From Cricetibacter osteomyelitidis (GTDB lineage: Bacteria > Pseudomonadota > Gammaproteobacteria > Enterobacterales > Pasteurellaceae): a stretch of DNA of 64,000 bases. This document shows, piece after piece, positions 30,701 through 40,556 of the stretch; within the stretch, counting starts at the first letter, position 1, and each line of letters begins with the position of its first letter. The position numbers and the translations under genes are program-made. The DNA lies in contig NZ_SLYB01000006.1 of the NCBI RefSeq assembly GCF_004340985.1, positions 1-64,000 on the forward strand, given 5' to 3'. The notes beneath the pieces are model-generated. The model worked only from the letters and a program-made list of their open reading frames with translations. It ran no database searches and was not told the origin of the DNA.

Positions 30701-31180
30701 ATGACTATAAAAAAAATATTATTGGATACAAATATTTTAGTGTCAGCGATTAACGATGCTCAAAGCCAAGAGAGAATTCAACTTGAGGAGCTATTACAAG
30801 ATGAAAATACGCTGCTTTATACGACACCATTAATTAAACACGAAGTTTTGCGATTTTATAAGATCATTGATGAAAATAGGCAATATAGTACAGCAAAAGC
30901 AATTTTAGATTTGTTAAAAAATTTAGATATTGATGAAAGAATAAGTGCGATTGCAACAGATATTGTCCGTTTTGAACGACAAAAATATCCTGAACGTTAT
31001 CAACCTAATATTGATGGAAATCAGAAAAAGATAGATAAATATAATTTTGATATCATGCATATTGCTACTGCAAAGCAAAATAAATTAGAAATAAAATCTA
31101 ATGATGGTGATGTAATTTATAAATATGAACGATTATATGATGAGATGAAATGCAATACAAAAATCCCGAATCCGTCTTAG
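30701..31180 (+). CDS. PIN-domain ribonuclease-like protein paired with the ATPase
   Basis: A 159-residue protein with the PIN fold signature: first acidic motif ILLDTNILVSAI at residue 6, an acidic residue in PLIKHEVLRFYK, and the DFDIMHIATAKQN type motif (here YNFDIMHIATAKQ) followed by SNDGDV. These supply the usual metal-binding acids of PIN RNases. There is no small antitoxin next to it; instead it is the partner of the ATPase, 4 bp upstream. Its last 31 bp overlap the start of nudB in another frame, so the natural C-terminus may have been changed when the cassette joined nudB. Confidence 0.8.
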   Translation: MTIKKILLDTNILVSAINDAQSQERIQLEELLQDENTLLYTTPLIKHEVLRFYKIIDENRQYSTAKAILDLLKNLDIDERISAIATDIVRFERQKYPERYQPNIDGNQKKIDKYNFDIMHIATAKQNKLEIKSNDGDVIYKYERLYDEMKCNTKIPNPS

Positions 31181-31584
31181 TGGTAATTTATGCTAAATCC
31201 AGTGGCAATGTGTTGATGTTGCAGCGCAAAGACGATCCGGATTTTTGGCAGTCAGTGACGGGGTCGCTTGCGATTGGAGAAACGCCGAGACAAACCGCAA
31301 TACGGGAAGTTTTTGAAGAAACCGGGCTAAAAACCACCACACTTTTTGATTGCAACACACAAGTTAAATTTGAAATTTTCCCACATTTTCGGTATAAATA
31401 CGCACCTAATGTGACACATTGTCTGGAACATTGGTTTTTATTACCGGTGGAAGGGGAAAGTGCGGTCAATTTAACGGAACATTTGAAATATCAATGGTTA
31501 CCGCCACGCAATGCGGCAGCCTTAACGAAATCGCCGAATAATGCGTCGGCGATTCGCCAATTTATATTAAAAGAGGAAATTTAA
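31150..31584 (+). CDS. nudB: Dihydroneopterin triphosphate diphosphatase NudB
   Basis: A 144-residue Nudix hydrolase for the second step of folate synthesis. The Nudix box is intact ([16 protein letters not shown] then VFEETGL near residue 40), with [11 protein letters not shown] typical of NudB. It overlaps the PIN gene by 31 bp and ends two bases before yebC. Its usual neighbour aspS is displaced upstream by the ATPase-PIN cassette. Confidence 0.92.
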   Translation: MQYKNPESVLVVIYAKSSGNVLMLQRKDDPDFWQSVTGSLAIGETPRQTAIREVFEETGLKTTTLFDCNTQVKFEIFPHFRYKYAPNVTHCLEHWFLLPVEGESAVNLTEHLKYQWLPPRNAAALTKSPNNASAIRQFILKEEI

Positions 31585-31586
31585 CA

Positions 31587-32327
31587 ATGGCAGGTCATAG
31601 TAAGTGGGCTAATATTAAACACCGTAAAGCGGCACAGGATGCACAACGCGGTAAAATCTTTACAAAATTAATTCGTGAGTTAGTCACTGCGGCAAAAATC
31701 GGTGGCGGCGATGTCAGCTCAAACCCGCGTTTACGTGCGGCAGTGGATAAAGCATTAGCTTCCAATATGACACGTGATACCATCAACCGTGCTATCGAAC
31801 GCGGCGTAGGCGGTGGTGATGATACCAATATGGAAACCAAAATCTATGAAGGTTATGGTCCGGGCGGCACAGCAGTGATGGTAGAATGTTTGTCCGATAA
31901 CGCTAACCGTACCATCTCTCAAGTACGTCCGAGTTTTACCAAATGCGGCGGTAACTTAGGTACTGAAGGCTCGGTTGGTTATTTGTTCAGCAAAAAAGGG
32001 TTGATCTTAATTGAAAGTGCGGACGAAGAGGCATTAACCGATGCTGCGATTGAAGCGGGTGCAGATGATATTCAACCGCAAGACGACGGAAGTTTTGAAA
32101 TTTATACGGCTTGGGAAGATTTAGGCAATGTGCGTGATGCTATTGAAAAAGCAGGCTTTAAAATTCAAGAAGCCGATGTTACAATGATTCCATCTACCTC
32201 CGTAGATTTAGATGCAGAGACTGCGCCTAAACTTCTTCGCCTGATTGAAATGTTAGAAGATTGTGATGATGTGCAAAACGTCTATCATAATGGTGAAATC
32301 AGTGATGAAGTAGCAGCGTTGTTGTAA
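31587..32327 (+). CDS. yebC: YebC/PmpR-family translation and regulatory factor
   Basis: A 246-residue member of the universal TACO1/YebC family, starting [17 protein letters not shown]. Members help ribosomes through proline-rich stretches or act as regulators. The three-domain length is standard. It sits between nudB and a lipoprotein gene upstream of ruvC, as part of the aspS-to-ruvB region. Confidence 0.96.
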   Translation: MAGHSKWANIKHRKAAQDAQRGKIFTKLIRELVTAAKIGGGDVSSNPRLRAAVDKALASNMTRDTINRAIERGVGGGDDTNMETKIYEGYGPGGTAVMVECLSDNANRTISQVRPSFTKCGGNLGTEGSVGYLFSKKGLILIESADEEALTDAAIEAGADDIQPQDDGSFEIYTAWEDLGNVRDAIEKAGFKIQEADVTMIPSTSVDLDAETAPKLLRLIEMLEDCDDVQNVYHNGEISDEVAALL

Positions 32328-32353
32328 TTATTTCAATCAGATAGGAGATTTTT

Positions 32354-32788
32354 ATGAAATTAATCAAATTACTTCCCGCAATCTTAGCCGCTACGGTAAT
32401 ATCGGCTTGCTCAACGGCAGCAATGAAAGAAGATGCAAAAGCACTTGAAGTTCAACCAAAAATGACGGAAAAAGCCATTGCGTATAATTGTATCGGTAAA
32501 AAACATGTTGTAATCAATTACACTTTTGCAGATCAAAAAGCCGTGAGTGCAACGGTGATGTTAAATAAAAAATCATTGGGTGAAACTTTTATGCGTAATG
32601 ACATCAACGCAGACAGTGCTTCTTTTGTTTCTGGCGATTATGTCTTAAATGTAGAAAACCCGCTTTCATTGGATACGGTAGAAGTTCAACGATTGATTAA
32701 TATTTATCGTTCAACCAAAGATTCTGATGAAATTCAGGCGAAAGTTTGTAATATCAATAAAAAAGCAACGGCTAAATTAGCTAAATAA
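32354..32788 (+). CDS. Putative lipoprotein of unknown function
   Basis: A 144-residue protein with a lipoprotein signal: hydrophobic n-region and lipobox VISAC (Cys 19). The mature part has the segment [19 protein letters not shown], which loosely recalls the start of MliC/ACP-type lysozyme-inhibitor folds (a Tyr-x-Cys followed by a strand), and a second Cys near the end (AKVCNI) that could form a disulfide. This resemblance is weak and no function is claimed. It lies between yebC and ruvC, and a strong terminator follows. Confidence 0.7.
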   Translation: MKLIKLLPAILAATVISACSTAAMKEDAKALEVQPKMTEKAIAYNCIGKKHVVINYTFADQKAVSATVMLNKKSLGETFMRNDINADSASFVSGDYVLNVENPLSLDTVEVQRLINIYRSTKDSDEIQAKVCNINKKATAKLAK

Positions 32789-32801
32789 TTTAAGCATAAA
32801 G

Positions 32802-32830
32802 AAAATGGCTAGGAATTCTAGCCATTTTTT
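32802..32830 (+). terminator. Terminator after the lipoprotein gene
   Basis: AAAATGGCTAG and CTAGCCATTTT form an 11-bp perfect stem with a 5-nt loop and a T-run. It ends only 11 bp before the ruvC ATG, so ruvC must be reached by read-through or by a promoter inside the hairpin region. Confidence 0.88.
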
Positions 32831-32840
32831 TGGAATTAAC

Positions 32841-33413
32841 ATGGCAATTATTTTAGGAATAGATCCCGGTTCTCGCGTTACCGGCTATGGCGTGATTCGC
32901 CAGAGTGGACGACGTTTGGAATACCTTGGCAGCGGTGCAATTCGTACGCAAGTGGAGGATTTACCTACCCGCTTAAAGCGGGTATATGCCGGTGTCACTG
33001 AAATCATTACGCAATTCCAACCGGAAATGTTTGCGATTGAACAAGTGTTTATGGCAAAAAATGCCGATTCTGCACTCAAACTCGGTCAGGCACGCGGTAC
33101 GGCTATTGTGGCTGCGGCTAATCAGGGTGTGCCGGTGTTTGAATATGCCGCACGGCTTGTAAAGCAAACTGTGGTCGGTATTGGTTCCGCCGATAAAAAA
33201 CAGGTGCAACATATGGTCACTAAAATTCTTAATCTTTCTGCCGAACCGCAAGCGGATGCCGCCGATGCACTAGCGATAGCCATCACCCACGCCCATAATA
33301 TTCAACATTCATTACACGTGATAACCTCTGCCAAATCCACAGAAACTCAGGAAAAAATGACCGCACTTTTGAAAACCCGATACAGCCGCGGACGGTTTCG
33401 ATTAAAAATCTAA
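32841..33413 (+). CDS. ruvC: Holliday junction resolvase RuvC
   Basis: A 190-residue endonuclease that cuts four-way DNA junctions with RuvAB. Catalytic acids are in [14 protein letters not shown] (first Asp), [11 protein letters not shown] (Glu) and [12 protein letters not shown] (paired Asp). I place the start at MAIILGID; an ATG 36 bp upstream falls inside the terminator stem and would add residues foreign to the family. Confidence 0.96.
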   Translation: MAIILGIDPGSRVTGYGVIRQSGRRLEYLGSGAIRTQVEDLPTRLKRVYAGVTEIITQFQPEMFAIEQVFMAKNADSALKLGQARGTAIVAAANQGVPVFEYAARLVKQTVVGIGSADKKQVQHMVTKILNLSAEPQADAADALAIAITHAHNIQHSLHVITSAKSTETQEKMTALLKTRYSRGRFRLKI

Positions 33414-33514
33414 AAATAAACTGGTTATTCATACAGTTTTGTTCTATTATACGTATATTAATTTTTATTAAATCAAATAGTGGGTAATAAACGCCCATTG
33501 TACAGGTGTTTTTT

Positions 33515-34129
33515 ATGATTGGTCGATTATCAGGCGTGTTATTGGAAAAACAGCCACCGGAAATTTTGTTGGATATACAGGGCGTAGGTTATGAATTGTT
33601 ATTACCTATGACCAGTTTTTACAATTTGCCTGAAATCGGGCAGCAAGTGATGTTGTTTACACATTTGATTGTGCGTGAAGATGCTCATTTATTATTCGGA
33701 TTTTCCCATAAATCTGACCGCACTTTATTCCGTGAGCTGATTAAAACCAATGGTGTTGGACCAAAATTGGCACTGGCGATTTTATCGGCAATGTCGGTAG
33801 CTGAATTTGCTTATGCTATTGAACGGGAAGAATTATCCAAATTGGTAAAAATTCCGGGAGTCGGTAAGAAAACTGCCGAACGTTTGTTGGTGGAGTTAAA
33901 AGGCAAATTTAAAGGTACAGTACAAGCCGACTTCTTTGTGGAAAGTAACCATATTCCGCAATCGCAAAGTGCGGTGGAAAATCCTGATAATCCGGCTGAT
34001 GAAGCAGTCGCTGCGTTGACCGCCTTGGGTTATAAGCCGACTGATGCCGAAAAAATGGTGAAGAAAATCCATAAAGCAGAAATGAGCAGTGAACAACTTA
34101 TTCGCGAAGCCTTAAAAGCCGCATTGTAA
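33515..34129 (+). CDS. ruvA: Holliday junction branch migration protein RuvA
   Basis: A 204-residue junction-binding subunit. The N-terminal OB-fold begins [20 protein letters not shown], two helix-hairpin-helix motifs follow ([12 protein letters not shown] and [16 protein letters not shown]), and the C-terminal RuvB-contact domain is [19 protein letters not shown]. The start used is 9 bp inside the longest frame, matching the family. Confidence 0.97.
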   Translation: MIGRLSGVLLEKQPPEILLDIQGVGYELLLPMTSFYNLPEIGQQVMLFTHLIVREDAHLLFGFSHKSDRTLFRELIKTNGVGPKLALAILSAMSVAEFAYAIEREELSKLVKIPGVGKKTAERLLVELKGKFKGTVQADFFVESNHIPQSQSAVENPDNPADEAVAALTALGYKPTDAEKMVKKIHKAEMSSEQLIREALKAAL

Positions 34130-34155
34130 CCGTCACCCATTAAATAAAAAAAAAT

Positions 34156-35160
34156 ATGATTGAAGCAGACAGAATAATCAGTGCCGGTGCGAAATTAGAC
34201 GATGAATATGTTGATCGTGCGATTCGTCCGAAATTGTTAGCCGACTATGTGGGACAACCCCAAGTGCGCGAACAAATGAAAATTTTTATCAAAGCGGCAA
34301 AATTACGCCAGGATGCTCTGGATCATCTATTGATTTTCGGTCCGCCGGGACTGGGGAAAACCACGTTAGCAAATATTGTCGCCAATGAAATGGGGGTAAA
34401 TATTCGCACAACTTCGGGACCTGTATTGGAAAAAGCGGGTGATTTAGCAGCAATGCTCACTAATCTTGAACCTTATGATGTGCTGTTCATTGATGAAATC
34501 CACCGTTTATCACCGGCCATTGAGGAAGTGCTGTATCCTGCTATGGAAGACTATCAGCTGGATATTATGATTGGCGAAGGCCCCGCGGCACGTTCCATTA
34601 AATTAGATTTACCGCCATTTACCTTGGTCGGTGCCACAACCCGTGCAGGTTCTTTAACTTCCCCCTTGCGTGATCGTTTCGGTATCGTGCAACGGTTAGA
34701 ATTTTATTCTGTAGATGATTTAACTTCTATTGTTACCCGCAGTGCGAATTGCTTGAATCTGGAAATTTCAGAAAATGCCGCTCATGAAATTGCCCGTCGT
34801 TCTCGAGGAACACCGCGTATTGCCAACCGTTTGTTGCGCCGAGTGCGGGATTACGCAGATGTGAAAAACGGCAGTGTGATTTCAGAGAACATTGCTAAAT
34901 CCGCCTTGACAATGTTGGATGTGGATCATGCCGGTTTTGATTTTATGGATCGCAAATTATTAAGTGCGGTTATTGAGCGTTTTGACGGCGGTCCGGTCGG
35001 ATTAGATAACCTTGCAGCAGCAATCGGTGAAGAGCGAGATACGATTGAAGATGTTTTAGAACCGTATTTAATTCAACAAGGTTTTTTACAGCGTACCCCC
35101 CGTGGACGAATTGCAACATCAAGAACGTATTTGCATTTCGGATTGCAAAAAAATGACTAA
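34156..35160 (+). CDS. ruvB: Holliday junction branch migration ATPase RuvB
   Basis: A 334-residue AAA+ motor of the RuvABC complex. Walker [13 protein letters not shown] is near residue 60, Walker [11 protein letters not shown] near residue 110, sensor 1 [11 protein letters not shown] and the arginine finger region RDRFGI follow; the winged-helix end is [18 protein letters not shown]. It is 26 bp after ruvA and ends the core-genome block. Confidence 0.98.
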   Translation: MIEADRIISAGAKLDDEYVDRAIRPKLLADYVGQPQVREQMKIFIKAAKLRQDALDHLLIFGPPGLGKTTLANIVANEMGVNIRTTSGPVLEKAGDLAAMLTNLEPYDVLFIDEIHRLSPAIEEVLYPAMEDYQLDIMIGEGPAARSIKLDLPPFTLVGATTRAGSLTSPLRDRFGIVQRLEFYSVDDLTSIVTRSANCLNLEISENAAHEIARRSRGTPRIANRLLRRVRDYADVKNGSVISENIAKSALTMLDVDHAGFDFMDRKLLSAVIERFDGGPVGLDNLAAAIGEERDTIEDVLEPYLIQQGFLQRTPRGRIATSRTYLHFGLQKND

Positions 35161-35175
35161 CCGGAATAAAAATTT

Positions 35176-36066
35176 TCACACCCTAAGCAGCTCAATCAAC
35201 GCCGTCATAGCCGCAGTTTTGTGTTTGTTTCTCGGGTAATAGAGATACATCGGCGGGTAGGTGATGGCGGATTTGCTTAATACTTCTACCAAGTTGCCCG
35301 CTTGCAAATCGGCTTCTATTGAGCTTATCGGCAGCCACGCCAGCCCTAAGCCATTAATTGCAGCCTGTTTGACCAGGTTGCCCGAATTAAAGATAACACT
35401 TTCAGGCACTTTGATTTTATGGATTTGTTTTTGTTCGATAAATTCCCATTCGCTTAAGCGGTATGTGGGGTTAAAGGCAATCACAATACAGCGGTGGTCG
35501 GTAAGTGCTTTCAGTGTGTTCGGCTTGCCGAATTTCGCCAGATAAGCGGGCGAAGCAACCACCGCCATTGTGTTTTTAGCGGAAATCTGCACCGCCACCA
35601 TATCCTGTGCCACATCGCTGCCCGAACGTACGCCGAAATCGAAGCGTTCGGCAACGATGTCGCAATAAAGATTGTTGATATACACCTCTAGCTCGATGTC
35701 GGGATTCTCCGCCAAAAACGGCGCGATTTTCGGATAAATCAAATCCGTTGCCACCCGTTCGGGGCAGTTGATGCGGATTTTGCCGCTCATTTTGTCGGTG
35801 TAATCCGCCAATGCACTCAATTCCTGCTGAATACTGCCGAACATCGGCGCAATGCGTTCCAACAGCTGCTGCCCCGCTTCGGTAGTCGCAACCGCTCTGG
35901 TGGTACGATTGAGCAGCTTGATTTTCAGACGGCTTTCCAAATCGCTCATCCGATGGCTCAAAGCGGAAGGTTGCACGTTTAACGCCTTCGCCGCTTGGGT
36001 AAAACTGCCGAGACTCGCTACCTGCACAAAGGCGTAAAGATCGTTGAATTGTTTGTTGTCGTTCAT
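35176..36066 (-). CDS. LysR-family transcriptional regulator
   Basis: A 296-residue LTTR. The N-terminal winged helix is ASLGSFTQAAKALNVQPSA then LSHRMSDLESRLKIKLLNRT, and the effector domain begins near residue 90 with KIRINCPERVATDLI. It resembles the AaeR/YafC subgroup, which often controls oxidoreductase genes. The start is at MNDNKQF; the longer frame overlaps the upstream gene. It converges with ruvB and marks the beginning of the accessory region. Confidence 0.88.
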   Translation of the reverse strand: MNDNKQFNDLYAFVQVASLGSFTQAAKALNVQPSALSHRMSDLESRLKIKLLNRTTRAVATTEAGQQLLERIAPMFGSIQQELSALADYTDKMSGKIRINCPERVATDLIYPKIAPFLAENPDIELEVYINNLYCDIVAERFDFGVRSGSDVAQDMVAVQISAKNTMAVVASPAYLAKFGKPNTLKALTDHRCIVIAFNPTYRLSEWEFIEQKQIHKIKVPESVIFNSGNLVKQAAINGLGLAWLPISSIEADLQAGNLVEVLSKSAITYPPMYLYYPRNKHKTAAMTALIELLRV

Positions 36067-36089
36067 CGGAATACCTACCTTAATGTTGC

Positions 36090-37292
36090 TTATTCGGGTT
36101 GTGCCAGCAGCCAATCTAAAGCATACACAACAGGAATGCCGTCGATCACACCTACATCCATTCGATTCAGCGTAAGGATAATTTTTTGATAATTATCATT
36201 GATATGCAATAGATTCCGCTGCTCGAGGTCGTTGTCTTGTGGCAGTTGGTAAGCGACTTGGATATAGATTTTTTCCGAGCCTTTAAAGCAGACAAAATCA
36301 ATTTCTTCGCTGTCCAGCTTGCCCACAAACACATCGTAGCCGCGCCGCTTGAGTTCGATAAAAATAATATTTTCCAGTTGCGAGCCGACATTTCCCACTT
36401 GCGCCAATACATTATTGCGGATGCCGGTATCCACCACATAATATTTTGCCTGCGTTTTCAACCGCACTTTGCCGCGAATGTCGTAACGCTGTGCTTCGTA
36501 AAAAATAAAGGATGCTTTCAGCAATTGGATATATTTATCAATGCTGGTGGAATTAGTTTTCAGCCCATTACTGGTCAGGGTATCGGCAATTTTTTTCACC
36601 GTCACGGGCGAACCGAGCGTATCCAATAAATAGGCGATCACCCGTTCCAACTGGTTGATTTCCCGTATATTGCCACGGGCGGCGATGTCTTTCAGCACAA
36701 TGCCGCTGTAAATGCCGTCCAGAATATCTTTCTTCACCTGCTCATTTTCAATTGCAGGCAATACGGGAAAACCGCCCCATTTCAGATAGCTATGAAATAG
36801 CACTTCAGGCAGCTGCGGCGAGGCAAGCTGCTGATGATAATCACAAAACTCTTTGAAACTTAACGGATAAACCTGCAATTCGATATAACGCCCGGCAAGA
36901 TAGGTCGCTAGCTCGCCCGATAACAAATTGGCATTGGAGCCGGTGATATAAATATCTGCATCAAACGCCACCCGCAAGCCGTTGATCAGTTTTTGCCAAT
37001 CGTGGACTTCTTGAATTTCGTCAAAAATAAAATAAATTTTACCGCTTGTTGCCGCCGCTTTTTGCTGAATATCCGCATACAAGGCGACTGGATCGGTTAA
37101 AGAAAAGTTGTCGGGATGTTCAAAATTATAGAAAAGAATATTGCTGCTACTAATGCCTTGTTGCTGTAAATAAGTGCGGTATAGCTGCAAAATCACCGAC
37201 TTCCCCGAGCGGCGGACACCGGTAATCACTTTCACAAATTCATTGTCTTTAACCGCAATCAGCCATTGCAGATAAGTTTCACGATTTAGCAT
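36090..37292 (-). CDS. AAA_14/DUF4143 ATPase
   Basis: A 400-residue protein with a P-loop ATPase domain, Walker A ITGVRRSGKSVILQL near residue 25 and Walker B IYFIFDEIQEVHDW near residue 105, followed by a sensor ITGSNANLLS and the C-terminal DUF4143 region with the PD-(D/E)XK-like segment EEIDFVCFKGSEKIYIQVA. Its function is not known; such genes spread horizontally. The start at MLNRETY is preceded by GGCGG; the longer frame has no binding site. A second family member is at 44692-45942. Confidence 0.85.
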   Translation of the reverse strand: MLNRETYLQWLIAVKDNEFVKVITGVRRSGKSVILQLYRTYLQQQGISSSNILFYNFEHPDNFSLTDPVALYADIQQKAAATSGKIYFIFDEIQEVHDWQKLINGLRVAFDADIYITGSNANLLSGELATYLAGRYIELQVYPLSFKEFCDYHQQLASPQLPEVLFHSYLKWGGFPVLPAIENEQVKKDILDGIYSGIVLKDIAARGNIREINQLERVIAYLLDTLGSPVTVKKIADTLTSNGLKTNSTSIDKYIQLLKASFIFYEAQRYDIRGKVRLKTQAKYYVVDTGIRNNVLAQVGNVGSQLENIIFIELKRRGYDVFVGKLDSEEIDFVCFKGSEKIYIQVAYQLPQDNDLEQRNLLHINDNYQKIILTLNRMDVGVIDGIPVVYALDWLLAQPE

Positions 37293-37523
37293 TATTCCGC
37301 CCATTAAATTCAAACGTAATTGAATTTTATAAAAATTAGAGATATTTTTCAAGTATATTTGAAAAACTCCAAAAATCTACTGCAATTTAAATCCTGTTTT
37401 AAATTGCCGATACGCTTTTATTCCTGAATATTTCTCATAAGCGTATTGCGATTATTCTATCTTATCCAGCAAATAATGCCAGCCTATAATAAGCCCATTC
37501 AATCAATACAGAGGGCAAATCCG

Positions 37524-38501
37524 ATGAAACTGTTTAAAACTACCCTACTCGCCACACTTTTAGCCGCAACTTTAGGAGGTAATGCAATGGCAGCTGATTA
37601 CAAAAACAATCCGTTTACGCTCACTTACGACAACGCCATCACTGAAAACGTGCAAGGCAAAGTGAATATCCACCCTGTGAAATATACGCAAAAACAAACG
37701 GGTGTCGAGGTGGCGGCAAATGTTTACACGCCTGCAAACTACAATCCTGCGAAAAAATACCCTGCCATCGTGGTCGCCCACCCGAACGGCGGCGTGAAAG
37801 AGCAAGTGGCTGGCTTGTATGCGCAAAAATTGGCGGAACAAGGCTACATCACCATCGCTTTTGATGCGGCGTACCAAGGGGCAAGCGGCGGACAACCACG
37901 TTACACCGACAAACCGCAAAACCGCATTGAAGACATTCGCGCCGCAGCGGATTTTATCAGCCAATTCAAAGGCGTAGATGCCGACCGCTTGGGCGTGTTG
38001 GGCATTTGCGGCGGTGGCGGCTACACCATTAAAGCGGCGCAAACCGACAAACGCTTTAAAGCGGTGGCGACTTTGAGTATGTTCAACTCAGGCGATGCCC
38101 GTCGCAGCGGCTTTATGCGTTCGCAAAAAGATACGATTCAACAACGCCTTGCCGACATCGCCAAAGTGCGCGCTCAAGAAGCGGCTGGCGGTGAAATCCA
38201 ATACACGCCGTCTTTCGGGGCGAACATGACCGCCGAGCAAGTCGCCGCCCTGCCGTTTGAAATGTACCGCCAAGGCTACGAATACTACGCCCAAACCCAC
38301 GCCCACCCTAATTCGCAAACCAACAGCACGGTGGACAGCCTGTATATGACCGAAGAAGTGTTCGCCAACGCCGGCGGCACACAAAACAAAGAACTGTACC
38401 TGCTCAAAGGCGCAACCCACATCGAAACCTACTGGAAACAGCCGTATGTGAATCAAGCAACGGAAAAATTAACCGCGTTTTTCGGCGGGAATTTGAAATA
38501 A
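37524..38501 (+). CDS. Exported dienelactone-hydrolase-like alpha/beta hydrolase
   Basis: A 325-residue protein with a Sec signal peptide (hydrophobic core, cleavage after NAMA near residue 22). The hydrolase nucleophile elbow is GVLGICGGGGY, in which cysteine takes the serine place as in dienelactone hydrolases, and the catalytic His is in KGATHIETYW. The oxyanion region is VVAHPNGGVKEQ. The natural substrate is unknown. The start was chosen for the signal peptide and GAGGG upstream; the longer frame would bury the signal. Confidence 0.85.
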   Translation: MKLFKTTLLATLLAATLGGNAMAADYKNNPFTLTYDNAITENVQGKVNIHPVKYTQKQTGVEVAANVYTPANYNPAKKYPAIVVAHPNGGVKEQVAGLYAQKLAEQGYITIAFDAAYQGASGGQPRYTDKPQNRIEDIRAAADFISQFKGVDADRLGVLGICGGGGYTIKAAQTDKRFKAVATLSMFNSGDARRSGFMRSQKDTIQQRLADIAKVRAQEAAGGEIQYTPSFGANMTAEQVAALPFEMYRQGYEYYAQTHAHPNSQTNSTVDSLYMTEEVFANAGGTQNKELYLLKGATHIETYWKQPYVNQATEKLTAFFGGNLK

Positions 38502-38526
38502 GCAGCGGAAAAGTGCGGTCGGTTTG

Positions 38527-39408
38527 TTAGCCATTTTTGATTTCAGCACGGCAAAATTCCAGCCATTGCATCAGTGGTTGGAGCCGTGCTTGCTGCTCAG
38601 GTAAGTAGGCGAAATGGTAGTCAATATTCGCTTCGGGGTCAGTGATGGGGATGAAATGGCGGTTGCCGCTGTCGGTGCGGTAATGCTGCACAATGTCGGT
38701 GCTGACCGTTGCTGCGTGGCTGTCTTTTAAATATTGTTGAAACAGGAAAAAATCATTAAAACGGGTGATTTTGGTCGTTTTTCCTATCTCTTGGTAGTAT
38801 GCGGTTTGCTGCCGCCAAAATGCGCCATCCACATAAAACAATGCCAGCTCTGACAAGGCGATGTCTTTGAGCGAAACCGTTTCAGCGCTTGGCAAAGTGG
38901 CATTGCTTTCGATAGACAATAGCAGTCGGTCGGCGATAAATGGCTGGCAAATCAATCTGTTATCTTCAATCATTGCGGCGGTAATCAGCAAGTCAAACTG
39001 CCCGCTTTGCAGTAATTCCGCCGTATTTTGAGCTGGTTGGTACAGTTTAGGCTGCAATTCCAGCTCGGGAAACATCAAGGCAAATTTCGGCACGGCATAC
39101 CACATCGGCCCCGGATCGCAAAAACCGACCTTAAAAATATGCTCGCGGCGGGAAAACCCGCGTAACTCGGTTTTCATCTTTTCCTCTTGCGCCAAAATGC
39201 CTTGAGCGTGTCGCAACGCCAGCCCGCCTGCCTGATTGAGCGTGATTTTATTGCGGGTGCGTTCAAATAAAGTAATGCCCAGCTCCGCTTCCAGCTTTTT
39301 AATCATCGTACTCAGCGCCGGCTGGGAAATATATAACTGCTCGGCAGCTTCACTGATACTGCCGAGCTCGGCGATTTTTGCAAATTGTTTTAATTGAGTG
39401 AGTTCCAT
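38527..39408 (-). CDS. LysR-family transcriptional regulator
   Basis: A 293-residue LTTR with the DNA-binding start MELTQLKQFAKIAELGSISE and helix LYISQPALSTMIKKLEAELG. It is divergent from an aldo/keto reductase 129 bp away and converges with the hydrolase at 37524, so the reductase is the likely target. It carries a USS next to its 3' end at 38512. Confidence 0.88.
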   Translation of the reverse strand: MELTQLKQFAKIAELGSISEAAEQLYISQPALSTMIKKLEAELGITLFERTRNKITLNQAGGLALRHAQGILAQEEKMKTELRGFSRREHIFKVGFCDPGPMWYAVPKFALMFPELELQPKLYQPAQNTAELLQSGQFDLLITAAMIEDNRLICQPFIADRLLLSIESNATLPSAETVSLKDIALSELALFYVDGAFWRQQTAYYQEIGKTTKITRFNDFFLFQQYLKDSHAATVSTDIVQHYRTDSGNRHFIPITDPEANIDYHFAYLPEQQARLQPLMQWLEFCRAEIKNG

Positions 39409-39537
39409 TATTCTGCCTCGTTTCAGTATTCGTTTTATTTATACTAACATAAATTAACGGTAATGTACGCCGCCAATATGAATGACTTAAAATACATTCA
39501 TTGATTCATCATTAAAGCGGAGTCTAAGGAGTCTAAA

Positions 39538-40545
39538 ATGAAAAAAAGAAACATCGGGTCATTGGCAGTATCCCCTATCGGTATGGGTTGCATGGGTTTT
39601 TCACATGGCTATGGCAAAGCACCTTCTGAAGAATACGCCTTGAATGCCATCCGCCAAGCCTATGAATTCGGCTGCAATTTTTTTGATACCGCAGAAGTCT
39701 ACGGTAGAGAACAATTTTTTGCAGGACATAACGAACTGCTGCTCGGTAAAGCGGTGAAAGATTTCCGTCAACACACCGTACTGGCAACCAAACTGCATCT
39801 GCATCAGGAAGAGCTCGAAAATGCCACAATATATCAAGCCGTTCGCCGACATCTTGAAAAATCAATGAAGAATCTGCAAACCGATTATGTGGATTTGTAT
39901 TATTTGCACCGAGTGAATAATGATGTTGCAGTGGAAGATGTGGCTGAAGCAATGGGCAAATTAAGACAGGAAGGCTTGATTAAAGAATGGGGCTTGTCGC
40001 AAGTGGGCGTAAGTACCTTGAAAAAAGTCCAATCCATTACACCGGTTACCGCCGTGCAAAATCTTTATTCAATGCTGGAACGCGGCTGCGAGCAGGAAGT
40101 ATTTCCTTACTGTTTGGAAAATAATATCACCGTCGTGCCGTTTTCACCGATCGCCAGCGGTTTCCTATCAGGCAAAATCACTGCGACGACTGAGTTTGAA
40201 AAAGAAGACGACGTACGTAAATTCGTCCCGCAGTTATCACAAGAAAACATCGCTGCCAATCAACCGATTTTGGATATTCTGGCAAAATTCTCCGCAGAGA
40301 AAAATGCAACAAATGCACAAATTTCTTTAGCTTGGATGCTGCACAAATACCCGAATGTCGTACCGATTCCGGGTTCTAAAAATCTGGAACGCATTTTGGA
40401 AAATTTAGGTGGCTGGAATGTCGAACTGACCGATGAAGAATTTAATGCCTTAGAAACCGCCTTAAATGCTTGTACCGTACACGGTCATCGCGGCTTTGAA
40501 GAAACCGAACAAACCACATTCGGGCTGAATAAAGAAAAGAAATAA
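39538..40545 (+). CDS. Aldo/keto reductase (first of three)
   Basis: A 335-residue cytoplasmic NADPH-dependent TIM-barrel reductase. The active-site motif NFFDTAEVYG holds the catalytic Asp and Tyr, ATKLHLH the Lys, and YYLHRVN the His. C-terminal cofactor contacts are VPIPGSKNLERILENLGG. It reduces aldehydes or ketones; the substrate is unknown. LysR at 38527 is divergent. A good Shine-Dalgarno and short frame follow directly, suggesting a lost downstream gene. Confidence 0.92.
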   Translation: MKKRNIGSLAVSPIGMGCMGFSHGYGKAPSEEYALNAIRQAYEFGCNFFDTAEVYGREQFFAGHNELLLGKAVKDFRQHTVLATKLHLHQEELENATIYQAVRRHLEKSMKNLQTDYVDLYYLHRVNNDVAVEDVAEAMGKLRQEGLIKEWGLSQVGVSTLKKVQSITPVTAVQNLYSMLERGCEQEVFPYCLENNITVVPFSPIASGFLSGKITATTEFEKEDDVRKFVPQLSQENIAANQPILDILAKFSAEKNATNAQISLAWMLHKYPNVVPIPGSKNLERILENLGGWNVELTDEEFNALETALNACTVHGHRGFEETEQTTFGLNKEKK

Positions 40546-40556
40546 GAGGAGCAACA

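Noticed and set aside
29596-31180. Identifying the ATPase-PIN pair as PARIS, Septu or Gabija
   Set aside because: There is no TOPRIM or HNH domain in either protein; the effector has PIN motifs, so the named systems do not fit on what can be seen.
30701-31180. Calling the PIN protein a VapC toxin
   Set aside because: No small VapB-like antitoxin gene precedes it; its neighbour is a large ATPase and its length of 159 exceeds the usual 130 or so.
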